Part shown: piece by piece, positions 7,115 to 14,249 of the stretch
Layout of the letters: the number at the start of each line of letters is the position of its first letter
Position numbering within the stretch: the first letter of the stretch is position 1
DNA from: CAZCFB01 sp964511535
Lineage (GTDB): Bacteria > Myxococcota_A > Polyangia > GCA-2747355 > CAZCFB01
NCBI GenBank assembly: GCA_964511535.1
Contig: CAZEFW010000089.1
Span: 1 to 36,610, forward strand
DNA: 36,610 nucleotides
Reading direction: 5' to 3'
The notes under the pieces: generated by a model
The model's input: the letters and a program-made list of their open reading frames with translations, nothing else
The model's database searches: none
Told to the model about the DNA's origin: nothing
Made by a program: the position numbers and the translations under genes

Positions 7115-8704
7115 ATGAACCGCGCGGCGACAAAAGACCCAGCCATCCCTCCGCACCTGATGGACCCTGACGCCCTGAAGGTGGTGCGGCGACTGCAGTC
7201 TCATGGCCACGAGGCGTACCTGGTGGGGGGGTGCGTGCGCGACCTGCTGCTCGAGGTGACGCCCAAGGACTTCGACGTGGCCACCTCAGCGACCCCGCGA
7301 CAGGTCAAGCGGCTGTTCCGCAACTGCCGCATCATCGGGCGCCGGTTCCGCCTGGCTCACATCATCTTCAAGGGGCGCAAGATCATCGAGACGGCCACCT
7401 TCCGGTGCGCGCCCCGGCAGAAGGAGGGCGCCGAGGGCGAGGAGCTCATCATCTGGCAGGACAACGAGTTCGGCACCGCGGAGGAGGACGCCTACCGGCG
7501 GGACTTCACCATCAACGGGCTGTTCTACGATCCGGTGGCGGGTGAGGTCATCGACTTCCTCGACGGGGTCAAGGACGTCACCGCGAGGGTGATCCGCACC
7601 ATCGGCGATCCGGGGACCCGCCTGCCAGAGGACCCGGTGCGCATCATCCGGGCGATCAAGTTCGCGGTGCGCCTGGATCTGGATATCTCCCCCTCCACGG
7701 TGCGCGGCATGGTGGAACACCGCGGGCTCATCGCCAGCTGCTCGGTGGCGCGGGTGCTGGAGGAGATCTACCGCATGCTCGGCGGCGGCAAGGCGGAGCC
7801 CGGGGTGCGGATGATGCACCGCTACGGGGTGCTGCCCGTGCTCTTCCCCGAGCTCGGCGCGCTGATGCCCCTGCCGCGGAGCCTCAAGGCGCGCCAGCCG
7901 GTGCTGCCCTTGCGCCACAAGGGGGACCGCTGGTGGGCGCCGCCCGCGAGCAAGGGCGAGGAGATGGAGGAGCAGGAGCGGCTGGAGCACCACCAGGAGC
8001 AGTTGCGGCGGCTGCTCGGGCTGCTCCTGGGCGACGAAGAGAAGGCGTGGCGCGCCGCGGGGCGAACCCTGATGCCCCTGCTGACGCTCCTGGACGAGCT
8101 GGCCGCCTCCCGCGAGGAGCCCATGAGCCATGGCCTGCTGCTGGCGGTGGCGCTCTGCCCCCTGGCCAGCCGCCCGCTGGACGAGCCGCTGCCCATCTCC
8201 GAGGCGCTGGACTTGATCGAGGAGCTGGTGCAGGCCGTCTCCTCGCGGCTGTGCATCTCCCGGCGGGACCGGCAACGGATGCAGCAGATCCTCGCGGCGC
8301 AGGTGCGCATGACCCGCCCGGGGCGGCGCGCTCGGCCCAAGACGTTACTGTCGAGCGAGTACTTTCAGGACGCCTTCGCGCTGCTGAAGCTGCGGCATCA
8401 ACAGACCGGCCTGTACGGTCCCGCAGTGGAGCGCTGGACCGCGCTGGCCAGCGGCGCCCCGCCGAATCCTCGCCCCCCTCGAGCGGGCCCCCCCCGCCCC
8501 CGGCGCCCGCGGGGGCGCCCCCGGGGGGCCCCCCCGAAAAAAAAAAAAAAATTNNNNNNNNNNGCGGGGCCCGGCCCGGGGGGGGGGGGGGCCCGGGGGG
8601 GCCCCGGGGCCCCCCCCCCCACCCCCCCCCCCCCCCCCCCCCCCCACCGCCCCCGCGGTCGCCGTCGTCGACGGAGATCGGGGCCAAACGATAATAAGCA
8701 ATAA
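7115..8704 (+). CDS. pcnB: Poly(A) polymerase I (PcnB), C-terminal part broken by an assembly gap
   Basis: The N-terminus has the pol-beta superfamily head, YLVGGCVRDLLLEVTPKDFDVATSATP, with the GG/VRD and DxD residues that bind metal and NTP. RRDFTINGLFYDP and EDPVRIIRAIKFAVRLDLDI fit PcnB better than CCA-adding enzymes. PcnB adds 3' poly(A) tails that promote RNA decay. The sequence is reliable to about 8460; beyond it homopolymer-rich bases flank ten Ns (8554-8563). If the frame is kept across the gap, the protein ends with an Arg-rich tail (HRPRGRRRRRRSG) at TAA 8702-8704. That tail is typical of PcnB C-termini, so 8704 is probably the true end, but the interior length is unknown. Confidence 0.85.
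   Translation: MNRAATKDPAIPPHLMDPDALKVVRRLQSHGHEAYLVGGCVRDLLLEVTPKDFDVATSATPRQVKRLFRNCRIIGRRFRLAHIIFKGRKIIETATFRCAPRQKEGAEGEELIIWQDNEFGTAEEDAYRRDFTINGLFYDPVAGEVIDFLDGVKDVTARVIRTIGDPGTRLPEDPVRIIRAIKFAVRLDLDISPSTVRGMVEHRGLIASCSVARVLEEIYRMLGGGKAEPGVRMMHRYGVLPVLFPELGALMPLPRSLKARQPVLPLRHKGDRWWAPPASKGEEMEEQERLEHHQEQLRRLLGLLLGDEEKAWRAAGRTLMPLLTLLDELAASREEPMSHGLLLAVALCPLASRPLDEPLPISEALDLIEELVQAVSSRLCISRRDRQRMQQILAAQVRMTRPGRRARPKTLLSSEYFQDAFALLKLRHQQTGLYGPAVERWTALASGAPPNPRPPRAGPPRPRRPRGRPRGAPPKKKKKXXXXAGPGPGGGGARGGPGAPPPTPPPPPPPHRPRGRRRRRRSGPNDNKQ
8470..8660. other. Low-quality, homopolymer-rich sequence around a 10-N scaffold gap
   Basis: Ns occupy 8554-8563. Long G and C runs, and an A run just before the Ns, flank them; this is unlike anything else in the window and resembles error-prone read ends at a scaffold join. 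Frames crossing it should not be translated literally. Confidence 0.9.
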
Positions 8705-8706
8705 TA

Positions 8707-8790
8707 TTTCTCGACGGAGAAGGTTAGATCTCCGCTGACGCCAGGATTTTGGCTTCGGAGCGCTTTCAGACCCCTTTTTCCGTCGAGAAA
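8707..8790 (+). promoter_or_regulatory. Long-range inverted repeat with internal hairpin downstream of pcnB
   Basis: TTTCTCGACGGA (8707-8718) and TCCGTCGAGAAA (8779-8790) are perfect inverted copies about 60 nt apart. A competing local hairpin, CGGAGA (8715-8720) with TCTCCG (8729-8734), shares part of the left arm. A related TCGTCGGAAAA follows at 8802-8812. It starts 3 nt after the probable pcnB stop and could be a 3'-UTR fold or processing site. With the promoter and gene that follow, it accounts for the stretch from the gap to the next gene; I see no open frame there. Confidence 0.4.
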
Positions 8791-8814
8791 CGCCTCATTC
8801 CTCGTCGGAAAATG

Positions 8815-8842
8815 TTGACAGCGTAATTTGGGCCTCTAGAGA
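8815..8842 (+). promoter_or_regulatory. Promoter of the histone H1-like protein gene
   Basis: A perfect TTGACA lies at 8815-8820. The best -10 at normal spacing is TAGAGA (8837-8842, 16-bp spacer), which is weak. The leader would be about 30 nt and contains AGGAGGG at 8867-8873. Confidence 0.45.
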
Positions 8843-8881
8843 ATTACTATCAATATAGGACCTTATAGGAGGGTCAAGGGA

Positions 8882-9235
8882 ATGGCTCAGAAAGTAGCAA
8901 AGACAGGCGTCAAGCGGGACGACAAAAACTTCCTCTACTACATCAAGAAGGGCCAGGTGTGGCAGGTCCCACGCAAGCAGCCCGGCCAGCGGAAGGGCAA
9001 GCCGAAGATGCTCGTCGACGCGGGGATCGAGATGGACAGCGCTTTCATCTACTTCCTTGACAAGAAGGGCGACATCTCCCGCACCAAGCGCGCCGTCGGC
9101 GGGCAGAAGCGGAAGAAGAAGGCTGCCAAGAAGAAGGCTGCCAAGAAGAAGGTCGCCAAGAAGAAGCCGGCCAAGAAGAAGGCTCCGGCCAAGAAGAAGC
9201 CGGCCAAGAAGAAGGCCGCCCGCAAGAAGAAGTAG
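8882..9235 (+). CDS. Small basic protein with histone H1-like Lys/Ala/Pro tail
   Basis: The 117-residue protein has a strong ribosome site (AGGAGGG, 8-nt spacing). Residues 1-74 are an N-terminal domain in which an aromatic strand plus polar turn appears twice: NFLYYIKKGQVWQVPRK and AFIYFLDKKGDISRTKR. The motif 'YF(I/L)DKxGDISR' is known to me from small myxobacterial proteins. Residues 75-117 are a tail of (A/V/P)AKKK units, encoded by 15-bp repeats, as in bacterial histone H1-like proteins such as HctA/AlgP types. Binding to DNA or RNA through the tail is likely; the role of the head is unknown. It is probably a single-gene unit. Confidence 0.75.
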   Translation: MAQKVAKTGVKRDDKNFLYYIKKGQVWQVPRKQPGQRKGKPKMLVDAGIEMDSAFIYFLDKKGDISRTKRAVGGQKRKKKAAKKKAAKKKVAKKKPAKKKAPAKKKPAKKKAARKKK

Positions 9236-9254
9236 CTTTCGTTTCTTGCCATGG

Positions 9255-9298
9255 CCGCGAGGGCGCCCCGTGCGCCCCGCGTGCTTCCCCCCTCGCGG
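9255..9298 (+). terminator. Inverted repeat after the histone-like gene
   Basis: CCGCGAGGG (9255-9263) and CCCTCGCGG (9290-9298) form a 9-bp stem around a 26-nt loop, 20 bp after the stop codon. No T-run follows, so Rho-independent termination is doubtful. Confidence 0.4.
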
Positions 9299-9382
9299 GG
9301 CGTCTCTCATCCCCCCGCCGCTACACCCCTACGGTATTATTCTTATATGGCTGTTTGATAATAGCCAAACTGCGGATGGTTA

Positions 9383-10003
9383 TTACGGTGACTCGGGCCG
9401 CGGGAGCTTGAAGATGCTATCCGCGGTGACATGGCAATAATCGTCACCCCCCAGCCGGCCCACCAGATCGAGCCCGGTGTGGTCAGGCAGGTCGCCCTCC
9501 AGCTTGTCATCATCCACATGCATGTAGACCACCTCACCGATGATGTAGTTGGAGGCCAGGGCGCCCTCGCCATGTTGCACCAGCTGGTGCAGGCGCACCT
9601 CCAGCCCCACTGGGCTCTCGGCCACCCGCGGCGGGGCGACCCGCACCGAGGCGGCGGCGGTGAGCCCCGATTTTTCGAACTCGTTTACACCGGGGGGGTA
9701 GCTGTATGAGGCCTGGTTCATGCGGTCCGCCATGTCGCGGGTCACCAGGCTGATGGTGTACTCCCCGGTCTGGCGGATGTTGTTGACCGTGTCCTTGCTG
9801 GTGCCGCTGCGATCGTTGAGCGGGCAGAACATCACCGACGGCGGGTTCATGCCGCCCAGGTTGAAGAAGGAGAAGGGGGCGAGGTTGCCCTCGCCCTCGG
9901 CGTTGAAGGACGAGACCAGCGCGATGGGGCGCGGCAGCACCACCCGGGCCAGCAGCCCGTAAGCCTGCCGCATGTCCAGCGCCTTCAGATCGAACTCGGC
10001 CAT
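9383..10003 (-). CDS. Flavin reductase-like (FMN-binding split barrel) protein
   Basis: The 206-residue protein has the flavin reductase-like fold pattern: PRPIALVSSFNAEGEGNLAPFSFF near the N-terminus, then PPSVMFCPLNDRSGTSKDTVNNIR and GEYTISLVTRDMADRMNQAS. These segments bind FMN. It is the last gene of the hpd-FAH-hmgA transcription unit; its ATG overlaps the hmgA stop by one base (TAATG), so translation is probably coupled. Homologs of this subfamily often accompany aromatic-degradation genes, but the reaction here is not established. Confidence 0.82.
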   Translation of the reverse strand: MAEFDLKALDMRQAYGLLARVVLPRPIALVSSFNAEGEGNLAPFSFFNLGGMNPPSVMFCPLNDRSGTSKDTVNNIRQTGEYTISLVTRDMADRMNQASYSYPPGVNEFEKSGLTAAASVRVAPPRVAESPVGLEVRLHQLVQHGEGALASNYIIGEVVYMHVDDDKLEGDLPDHTGLDLVGRLGGDDYCHVTADSIFKLPRPESP

Positions 10004-11169
10004 TATCGCCCTCCCCGCTCGCGCCAGCTGAGGCTGTAGTCCGGGTCCTCCAGCGCCAGCGCCGTGGCGGCGATCTTCAGCGGGCGGAAGGTGTCGACCA
10101 TCACCGCCAGCTCGTCGGTGCGCTCCTTGCCGATGGAGCCTTCAGCCTTGCCGGGGTGCGGCCCGTGAGACAGGCCGTCCGGGTGCAGGGTGATGGAGCC
10201 GTACTCGATCCCCTTGCGGCTCATGAATTCGTCCGAGGCGTAGTACAGCACCTCGTCAGCCATGACGTTGGAGTGGTTGTACGGGGCCGGCACCGCGTCG
10301 GGGTGGAAGTCGAAGGGCCGCGGCACGAAGGAGCAGACCACGAACCCGTCTCCCTCGAAGGTCTGGTGCACGGGCGGCGGCTGGTGGATCGAGCCGACGA
10401 TGGGCTCGAAGTCGTCGATGTTCAGCGCCCAGGGGTAGTAGTACCCGTCCCAGCCCACCACATTGAGCGGGTGGTTCTCCAGGATCACCTCGGTCAGGAG
10501 GCCGCCCTGGCGCACCACCTGGCGGTTCTCGGCCTGCTCGTCGTAGGAGCCCAGGGTCTCGGGCAGGCGCAGGTCCCGCTCGCAGAACGGGCTGTGCTCC
10601 AGCAGCTGGCCGTGCTCGTTGCGGTAGCGCGCCGGGGTCCGTACATACCCGGCGCTCTCGATGATGAACAGCCGGTGCTCGGACTCTCCCAGCCGCAGGC
10701 GATGCGGGATGCTCCGCGGGATGACCAGGTAGTCCCCCTTGCGGTAGGGCAGCTCCCCCATGAGCGACTCGAGCACCCCCTCCCCCTCGCTGACATAGAT
10801 CACCTCGTCGGCCTGGCCGTTGCGGTAGACGAAGTCGTCGCTGCGGGTGGGCCGCGCCACCGAGAGGGTCACGTCCTCGTTGAACAGCACCGGGCAGCGG
10901 TCGAGGGTGGCGCTGCCGCCCACGGCCAGCCCCTGGCTGCGGAAGTGCCGCAGCTTCAGGGCGCCCCGCTCTTCCGGCTCCGGCGCGACCTCGCCCAGCA
11001 GCCGGGTGGCGGCCACGGCGGTGGGAAGGCGGCGGTGGTAGACGATGGAGCTCGGCCCCATGAACCCCTTGTTCCCCATGAGCTGTTCGGGGTAGAGGCT
11101 CCCGTCGGCCTTGCGAAAGGCGGAGTGCCGCTTGGGGGGTATCTCTCCTAGTCGATGGTAGATGGGCAT
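10003..11169 (-). CDS. hmgA: Homogentisate 1,2-dioxygenase
   Basis: The 388-residue protein begins MPIYHRLGEIPPKRH and contains YNHSNVMADEVLYYASDEF and TLHPDGLSHGPHPG, the C-terminal cupin segments holding the iron ligands. It is of the shorter bacterial type seen in actinobacteria and myxobacteria. It opens the ring of homogentisate to 4-maleylacetoacetate with O2, the central step of Tyr/Phe degradation. It follows the FAH gene after 23 bp, with GGAG before the ATG, and overlaps the flavin reductase gene by one base. The QGGLLTEVILENHPLNVVGW region also fits the family. Confidence 0.92.
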   Translation of the reverse strand: MPIYHRLGEIPPKRHSAFRKADGSLYPEQLMGNKGFMGPSSIVYHRRLPTAVAATRLLGEVAPEPEERGALKLRHFRSQGLAVGGSATLDRCPVLFNEDVTLSVARPTRSDDFVYRNGQADEVIYVSEGEGVLESLMGELPYRKGDYLVIPRSIPHRLRLGESEHRLFIIESAGYVRTPARYRNEHGQLLEHSPFCERDLRLPETLGSYDEQAENRQVVRQGGLLTEVILENHPLNVVGWDGYYYPWALNIDDFEPIVGSIHQPPPVHQTFEGDGFVVCSFVPRPFDFHPDAVPAPYNHSNVMADEVLYYASDEFMSRKGIEYGSITLHPDGLSHGPHPGKAEGSIGKERTDELAVMVDTFRPLKIAATALALEDPDYSLSWRERGGR

Positions 11170-11192
11170 GTCGTTCTCCGACGCAGATCAGG

Positions 11193-12134
11193 TTATTGGG
11201 TCGCGATACGGTTGCGCAGCACGCCGAGCCGCTCGATCTCCAGCTCCACCATGTCGCCCGGCTGCAGCCAGCCGCCTGCGGCCTCTGGCCCCAGCTCCAG
11301 GATGCAGCCGGTCCCCACGGTGCCGCTGCCGATGAGGTCGCCGGGGCGCAGCCACACCCCGCGGCTGGCGCGGGCGATCATCTCGCCAAAGGAGTAGGTG
11401 ATGTCCGACCAGTTGCCGCGCGAGAGCTCCCGGCCGTTGACCCGCGCGGTCATGGTCAGGTCGAACCCCTTGCCCTGGCGACGGTCGGTCAGCTCGTCGG
11501 GGGTGACCAGGCATGGCCCCACCGAGGTGGCGAAGTCCTTGCCCTTGGCCGGCCCGAGGCCCACCTTCATCTCCTTGCGCTGGATCGCCCTGGCGCTCCA
11601 GTCGTTGAGCACGGCGTAGCCGGCGATGTGCGCGTCGGCGTCCGCTGCCTGGATGTCCTTGCCCGCGACGCCGATGACCGCCGCCACCTCCAGCTCGAAG
11701 TCGAGCCACTCCCCGTCGGGCGGGACCTGCACCTCCGCGCCGTCACCGAGCAGGGCGTCGGCGTTGGAGAAATAGAACACGGGCAGCTCGTACCACTCGG
11801 GCACCATCTCCAGGCCGCGGCGACCGCGGGCGGTGCGCACATGCTGCTCGAAGGCGTAGAAGTCGCGGAAGCAGGGGCACGGGTAGACGGCGGGCGCCAG
11901 GGTGACCTCGTCCAGCGTGTGGGCGGCGACCGCGGCGATGTCAGCATCGGGCAGCGCCTCCAGGGCATCGCGCCAGCCGGCCAGCTCACCGACGGTGTCG
12001 AGCCCCCAACCGGCGCCCACGGGCCGCGGCTCGGCGAGGCCCAGCAGCGATGCCACCGGGCGCACCCTGTCCCGCCGCAGCCAGCCCGCCTCCACCCGGT
12101 CGCTGCCCGGAGGGCTGAAGTTGACGAACCTCAT
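11193..12134 (-). CDS. Fumarylacetoacetate hydrolase family protein
   Basis: ATG 12134 (MRFVNFSPPGSDRVEAGWL) gives 313 residues and overlaps the hpd stop as ATGA. The catalytic domain shows LDFELEVAAVIGVAGKDI, with the acidic metal ligands, then GYAVLNDWSARAIQRKE and the late segment GDLIGSGTVGTGC. FAH splits fumarylacetoacetate into fumarate and acetoacetate. Its place between hpd and hmgA makes that the likely reaction, although this superfamily also includes hydratases and isomerases. The first 26 codons of the longer open frame lie within hpd in another frame and were excluded. Confidence 0.88.
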   Translation of the reverse strand: MRFVNFSPPGSDRVEAGWLRRDRVRPVASLLGLAEPRPVGAGWGLDTVGELAGWRDALEALPDADIAAVAAHTLDEVTLAPAVYPCPCFRDFYAFEQHVRTARGRRGLEMVPEWYELPVFYFSNADALLGDGAEVQVPPDGEWLDFELEVAAVIGVAGKDIQAADADAHIAGYAVLNDWSARAIQRKEMKVGLGPAKGKDFATSVGPCLVTPDELTDRRQGKGFDLTMTARVNGRELSRGNWSDITYSFGEMIARASRGVWLRPGDLIGSGTVGTGCILELGPEAAGGWLQPGDMVELEIERLGVLRNRIATQ

Positions 12135-13231
12135 AGGTTGCCGCGCCGCTCCTGCTCCTGCTCGATGGCCACGAAGAGCGCCTTGAAGTTCCCCTTGCCG
12201 AACCCCCGGCACCCCTTGCGCTGGATGATCTCGTAGAACAGCGTCGGCCGATCCTCCACCGGCTTGGTGAAGATCTGCAGCAGGTACCCCTCGTCGTCGG
12301 CGTCCACCAGGATGTCCAGCGGCTCGAGCACCGCCAGATCCTCGTCGATCTCGCCCACGCGGTCCAGCAGGGTCTCGTAGTACGCCTTGGGCGCCTCGAG
12401 GAACTCCACGCCGCCCGCGCGCAGGGCCTTGACCGTTGTGACGATGTCGTCGGTGAGCAGGGCGATGTGCTGGGCGCCGGGGCCGTCGTAATAGTCGATG
12501 TACTCCTGGATCTGGCTCAGGCGGCGGCCCTCGGCCGGCTCGTTGATGGGGAACTTCACCGTCTGGGTTGCGTCGGACATCACCACGCTCTGCAGCGCAG
12601 AGAACTCCGTGGAGATGTCCTTGTCGTCGAAGGTGATGTAGCGGTGGAAGCCGAGCACCTTCTGGTAGTAGTCACACCAGTGGTCCATCTTGCCCACCTC
12701 GACGTTGCCCACGATGTGATCGATGAGCAGCAGGCCAGCGCCCGCGGCCGCCTCTCCCCGATCGTCCTGGCGCTGCTCGAACCCGGGCAGCAGGTCCGGC
12801 GCCCCGCCCGGGGCAGAGATGAACGAGTGCACGGTCTCGCCGTAGGTGAACACCGAGGCCCGCCGCACGGTGACGCCGTCGGACGCCATGTCGTGGGGCT
12901 CCGCGGCCGGCCTGGCGCCGCGCTCGACGGCGGCGGCGAACGCCGCGTCGGCGTCGGCCACCTCGAAGGCGATGTCCCGCACGCCGTCGCCGTGGCGTTT
13001 GACATGCTCGGCGAGCTCCCCCTCCTCGCTCAGCGGGGCGGACAGGATCATCCTGGCCTCGGCCTGCCTCAGGGCATGGGACGTCACCTGCCTGGAGCCG
13101 GTCTCCAGCCCGCGGTAGCCGTACAACTCGAAGCCGAAGGCCCTGCGGTAGTAGTAGGCAGCCTGCAGGGCGTTGCCCACCCAGAGCTCTACATGGTGAA
13201 TGCGTTTGATCTGCAGCGGATCATCGCTCAT
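12131..13231 (-). CDS. hpd: 4-Hydroxyphenylpyruvate dioxygenase
   Basis: ATG 13231 has GGAGG about 8 nt upstream and gives 366 residues. The two vicinal-oxygen-chelate halves are clear; the iron ligands are predicted as His172 (LLIDHIVGNV), His255 (GAQHIALLTDDI) and Glu334 (LFYEIIQRKG). The C-terminal helix GCRGFGKGNFKALFVAIE is diagnostic. It converts 4-hydroxyphenylpyruvate to homogentisate with O2 and loss of CO2. First gene of the operon, it supplies the substrate for HmgA. The longer open frame to 13303 adds 24 residues through the promoter region and is not used. Confidence 0.95.
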   Translation of the reverse strand: MSDDPLQIKRIHHVELWVGNALQAAYYYRRAFGFELYGYRGLETGSRQVTSHALRQAEARMILSAPLSEEGELAEHVKRHGDGVRDIAFEVADADAAFAAAVERGARPAAEPHDMASDGVTVRRASVFTYGETVHSFISAPGGAPDLLPGFEQRQDDRGEAAAGAGLLLIDHIVGNVEVGKMDHWCDYYQKVLGFHRYITFDDKDISTEFSALQSVVMSDATQTVKFPINEPAEGRRLSQIQEYIDYYDGPGAQHIALLTDDIVTTVKALRAGGVEFLEAPKAYYETLLDRVGEIDEDLAVLEPLDILVDADDEGYLLQIFTKPVEDRPTLFYEIIQRKGCRGFGKGNFKALFVAIEQEQERRGNL

Positions 13232-13276
13232 CGTGCGCCTCCATTTATTGATGCGAGAAACTGCCCCAACGGGGTT

Positions 13277-13307
13277 GTTATATGAGCCATGGAACAGGCC
13301 CACGCAA
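13277..13307 (-). promoter_or_regulatory. Possible promoter of the tyrosine-catabolism operon
   Basis: Reading the minus strand, TTGCGT (13307-13302) is followed after 19 bp by TATAAC (13282-13277), or after 17 bp by CATATA. A small hairpin, CCCC-AAC-GGGG at 13264-13274, lies between it and the ribosome site. Neither hexamer is strong. Confidence 0.35.
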
Positions 13308-13329
13308 CCACCGGTCAGGAAGTTGATAC

Positions 13330-13335
13330 TATACT
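13330..13335 (+). promoter_or_regulatory. Candidate -10 element (TATACT) before the propeller lipoprotein
   Basis: TATACT ends 8 nt before ATG 13344 and 5 nt before an in-frame GTG at 13341. No -35 match and no good ribosome site; fits a leaderless or near-leaderless start. Confidence 0.4.
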
Positions 13336-13343
13336 GTCAGGTG

Positions 13344-14249
13344 ATGCGCGCGTTGAGACCCCATATATTCATTGTAATCTGCTCCATCGGGCTGCTCGCC
13401 TGCCAGGACCGGGGCGGGGATCCCGTGGCGACGACGCAGACGCGGGGCATGTCCATGGCCGGAGCCCGGCTGCTGCACGGCTCGCCAGGCGGCGCCACGC
13501 TGCTGCTCGGGATCCCGGGGCGGCGCCTGGCGCCCGAGTCCGACGGCATCGCCCGCTACCGGCTGAGGCTGCTCTCCCGGGGCGCCGCGCCTCGCCCGTG
13601 CCTCCGGAGTGACCCCGAGGTGCTGGACGCGGCCCTCGCCCCGGGCGGGGACCGGCTCGCGGTGGTGATGCCCGGAGGCGCGCTGGCTTTTGCCCGGACA
13701 GGAGGCGCCCCGCTCCCGCTGGACACCGGGGGCGTACCGGCCCTGCCAGGTGTCGCCGTCTCCGCCGGAGCGGAGCTCATCGTCTTCACCTGCGGCGTCG
13801 CGCCGGAGACCGACCTCTGCCTGCATGACCGCGCCAGGGGCTCCACCCGGCGCCTCACCCACCACCCCGGGCCCGACGGCCAGCCCGCCATGTCCGCCGA
13901 CGGTGAAGCCGTGCTCTTCACCAGCGGGCGGTCCGGCCTGGCCTCCCTGTGGCGGGTGAGCCAGGCCGGCGGCGCCCCGCGCAGGCTGACCAACCACCGG
14001 CTGGGCCAGGCCGACATCCTGAGCGCCCGGTTCGTCCCCACACCCGCGGGACACGCCGGCCCGGTGCAGGTGGGCGGCGCCCTGATCTTCGACAGCGGCG
14101 AGGGGGTGGTGCTGGTGGATCACGCGGGCCGACACCGCGTGGTGGCGCCGTCGGGCGCGCTGGTGCTGCCCAACGCGACCGGCCATGGGGCGTCGCTGTT
14201 CCGCATGACGCCCGGGGGCCCCGCGCTCACCCGGGAGGTGCGGCCATGA
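13344..14249 (+). CDS. TolB-like (PD40) beta-propeller lipoprotein
   Basis: ATG 13344 gives a lipoprotein signal MRALRPHIFIVICSIGLLAC with Cys20 as lipidation site; GTG 13341 would add one residue. The 301-residue product has PD40-type blades: ALAPGGDRLAVVMP, then RRLTHHPGPDGQPAMSADG and VLFTSGRSGLASLWRVSQAG followed by RRLTNHR. Such repeats resemble TolB and usually mediate protein contacts or sense envelope state. Its stop overlaps the start of the M23 peptidase gene (ATGA), so the two are translationally coupled and may act together at the cell surface. No enzymatic motif is visible. Confidence 0.75.
   Translation: MRALRPHIFIVICSIGLLACQDRGGDPVATTQTRGMSMAGARLLHGSPGGATLLLGIPGRRLAPESDGIARYRLRLLSRGAAPRPCLRSDPEVLDAALAPGGDRLAVVMPGGALAFARTGGAPLPLDTGGVPALPGVAVSAGAELIVFTCGVAPETDLCLHDRARGSTRRLTHHPGPDGQPAMSADGEAVLFTSGRSGLASLWRVSQAGGAPRRLTNHRLGQADILSARFVPTPAGHAGPVQVGGALIFDSGEGVVLVDHAGRHRVVAPSGALVLPNATGHGASLFRMTPGGPALTREVRP

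Noticed and set aside
8345..8701. Gly/Pro-rich open frames across the N gap on both strands
   Set aside because: They exist only because of homopolymer runs at a scaffold join.
9346..9370. Interleaved short stems (possible pseudoknot) after the flavin reductase gene
   Set aside because: Stems are only 4-5 bp and share a base; not distinguishable from chance.
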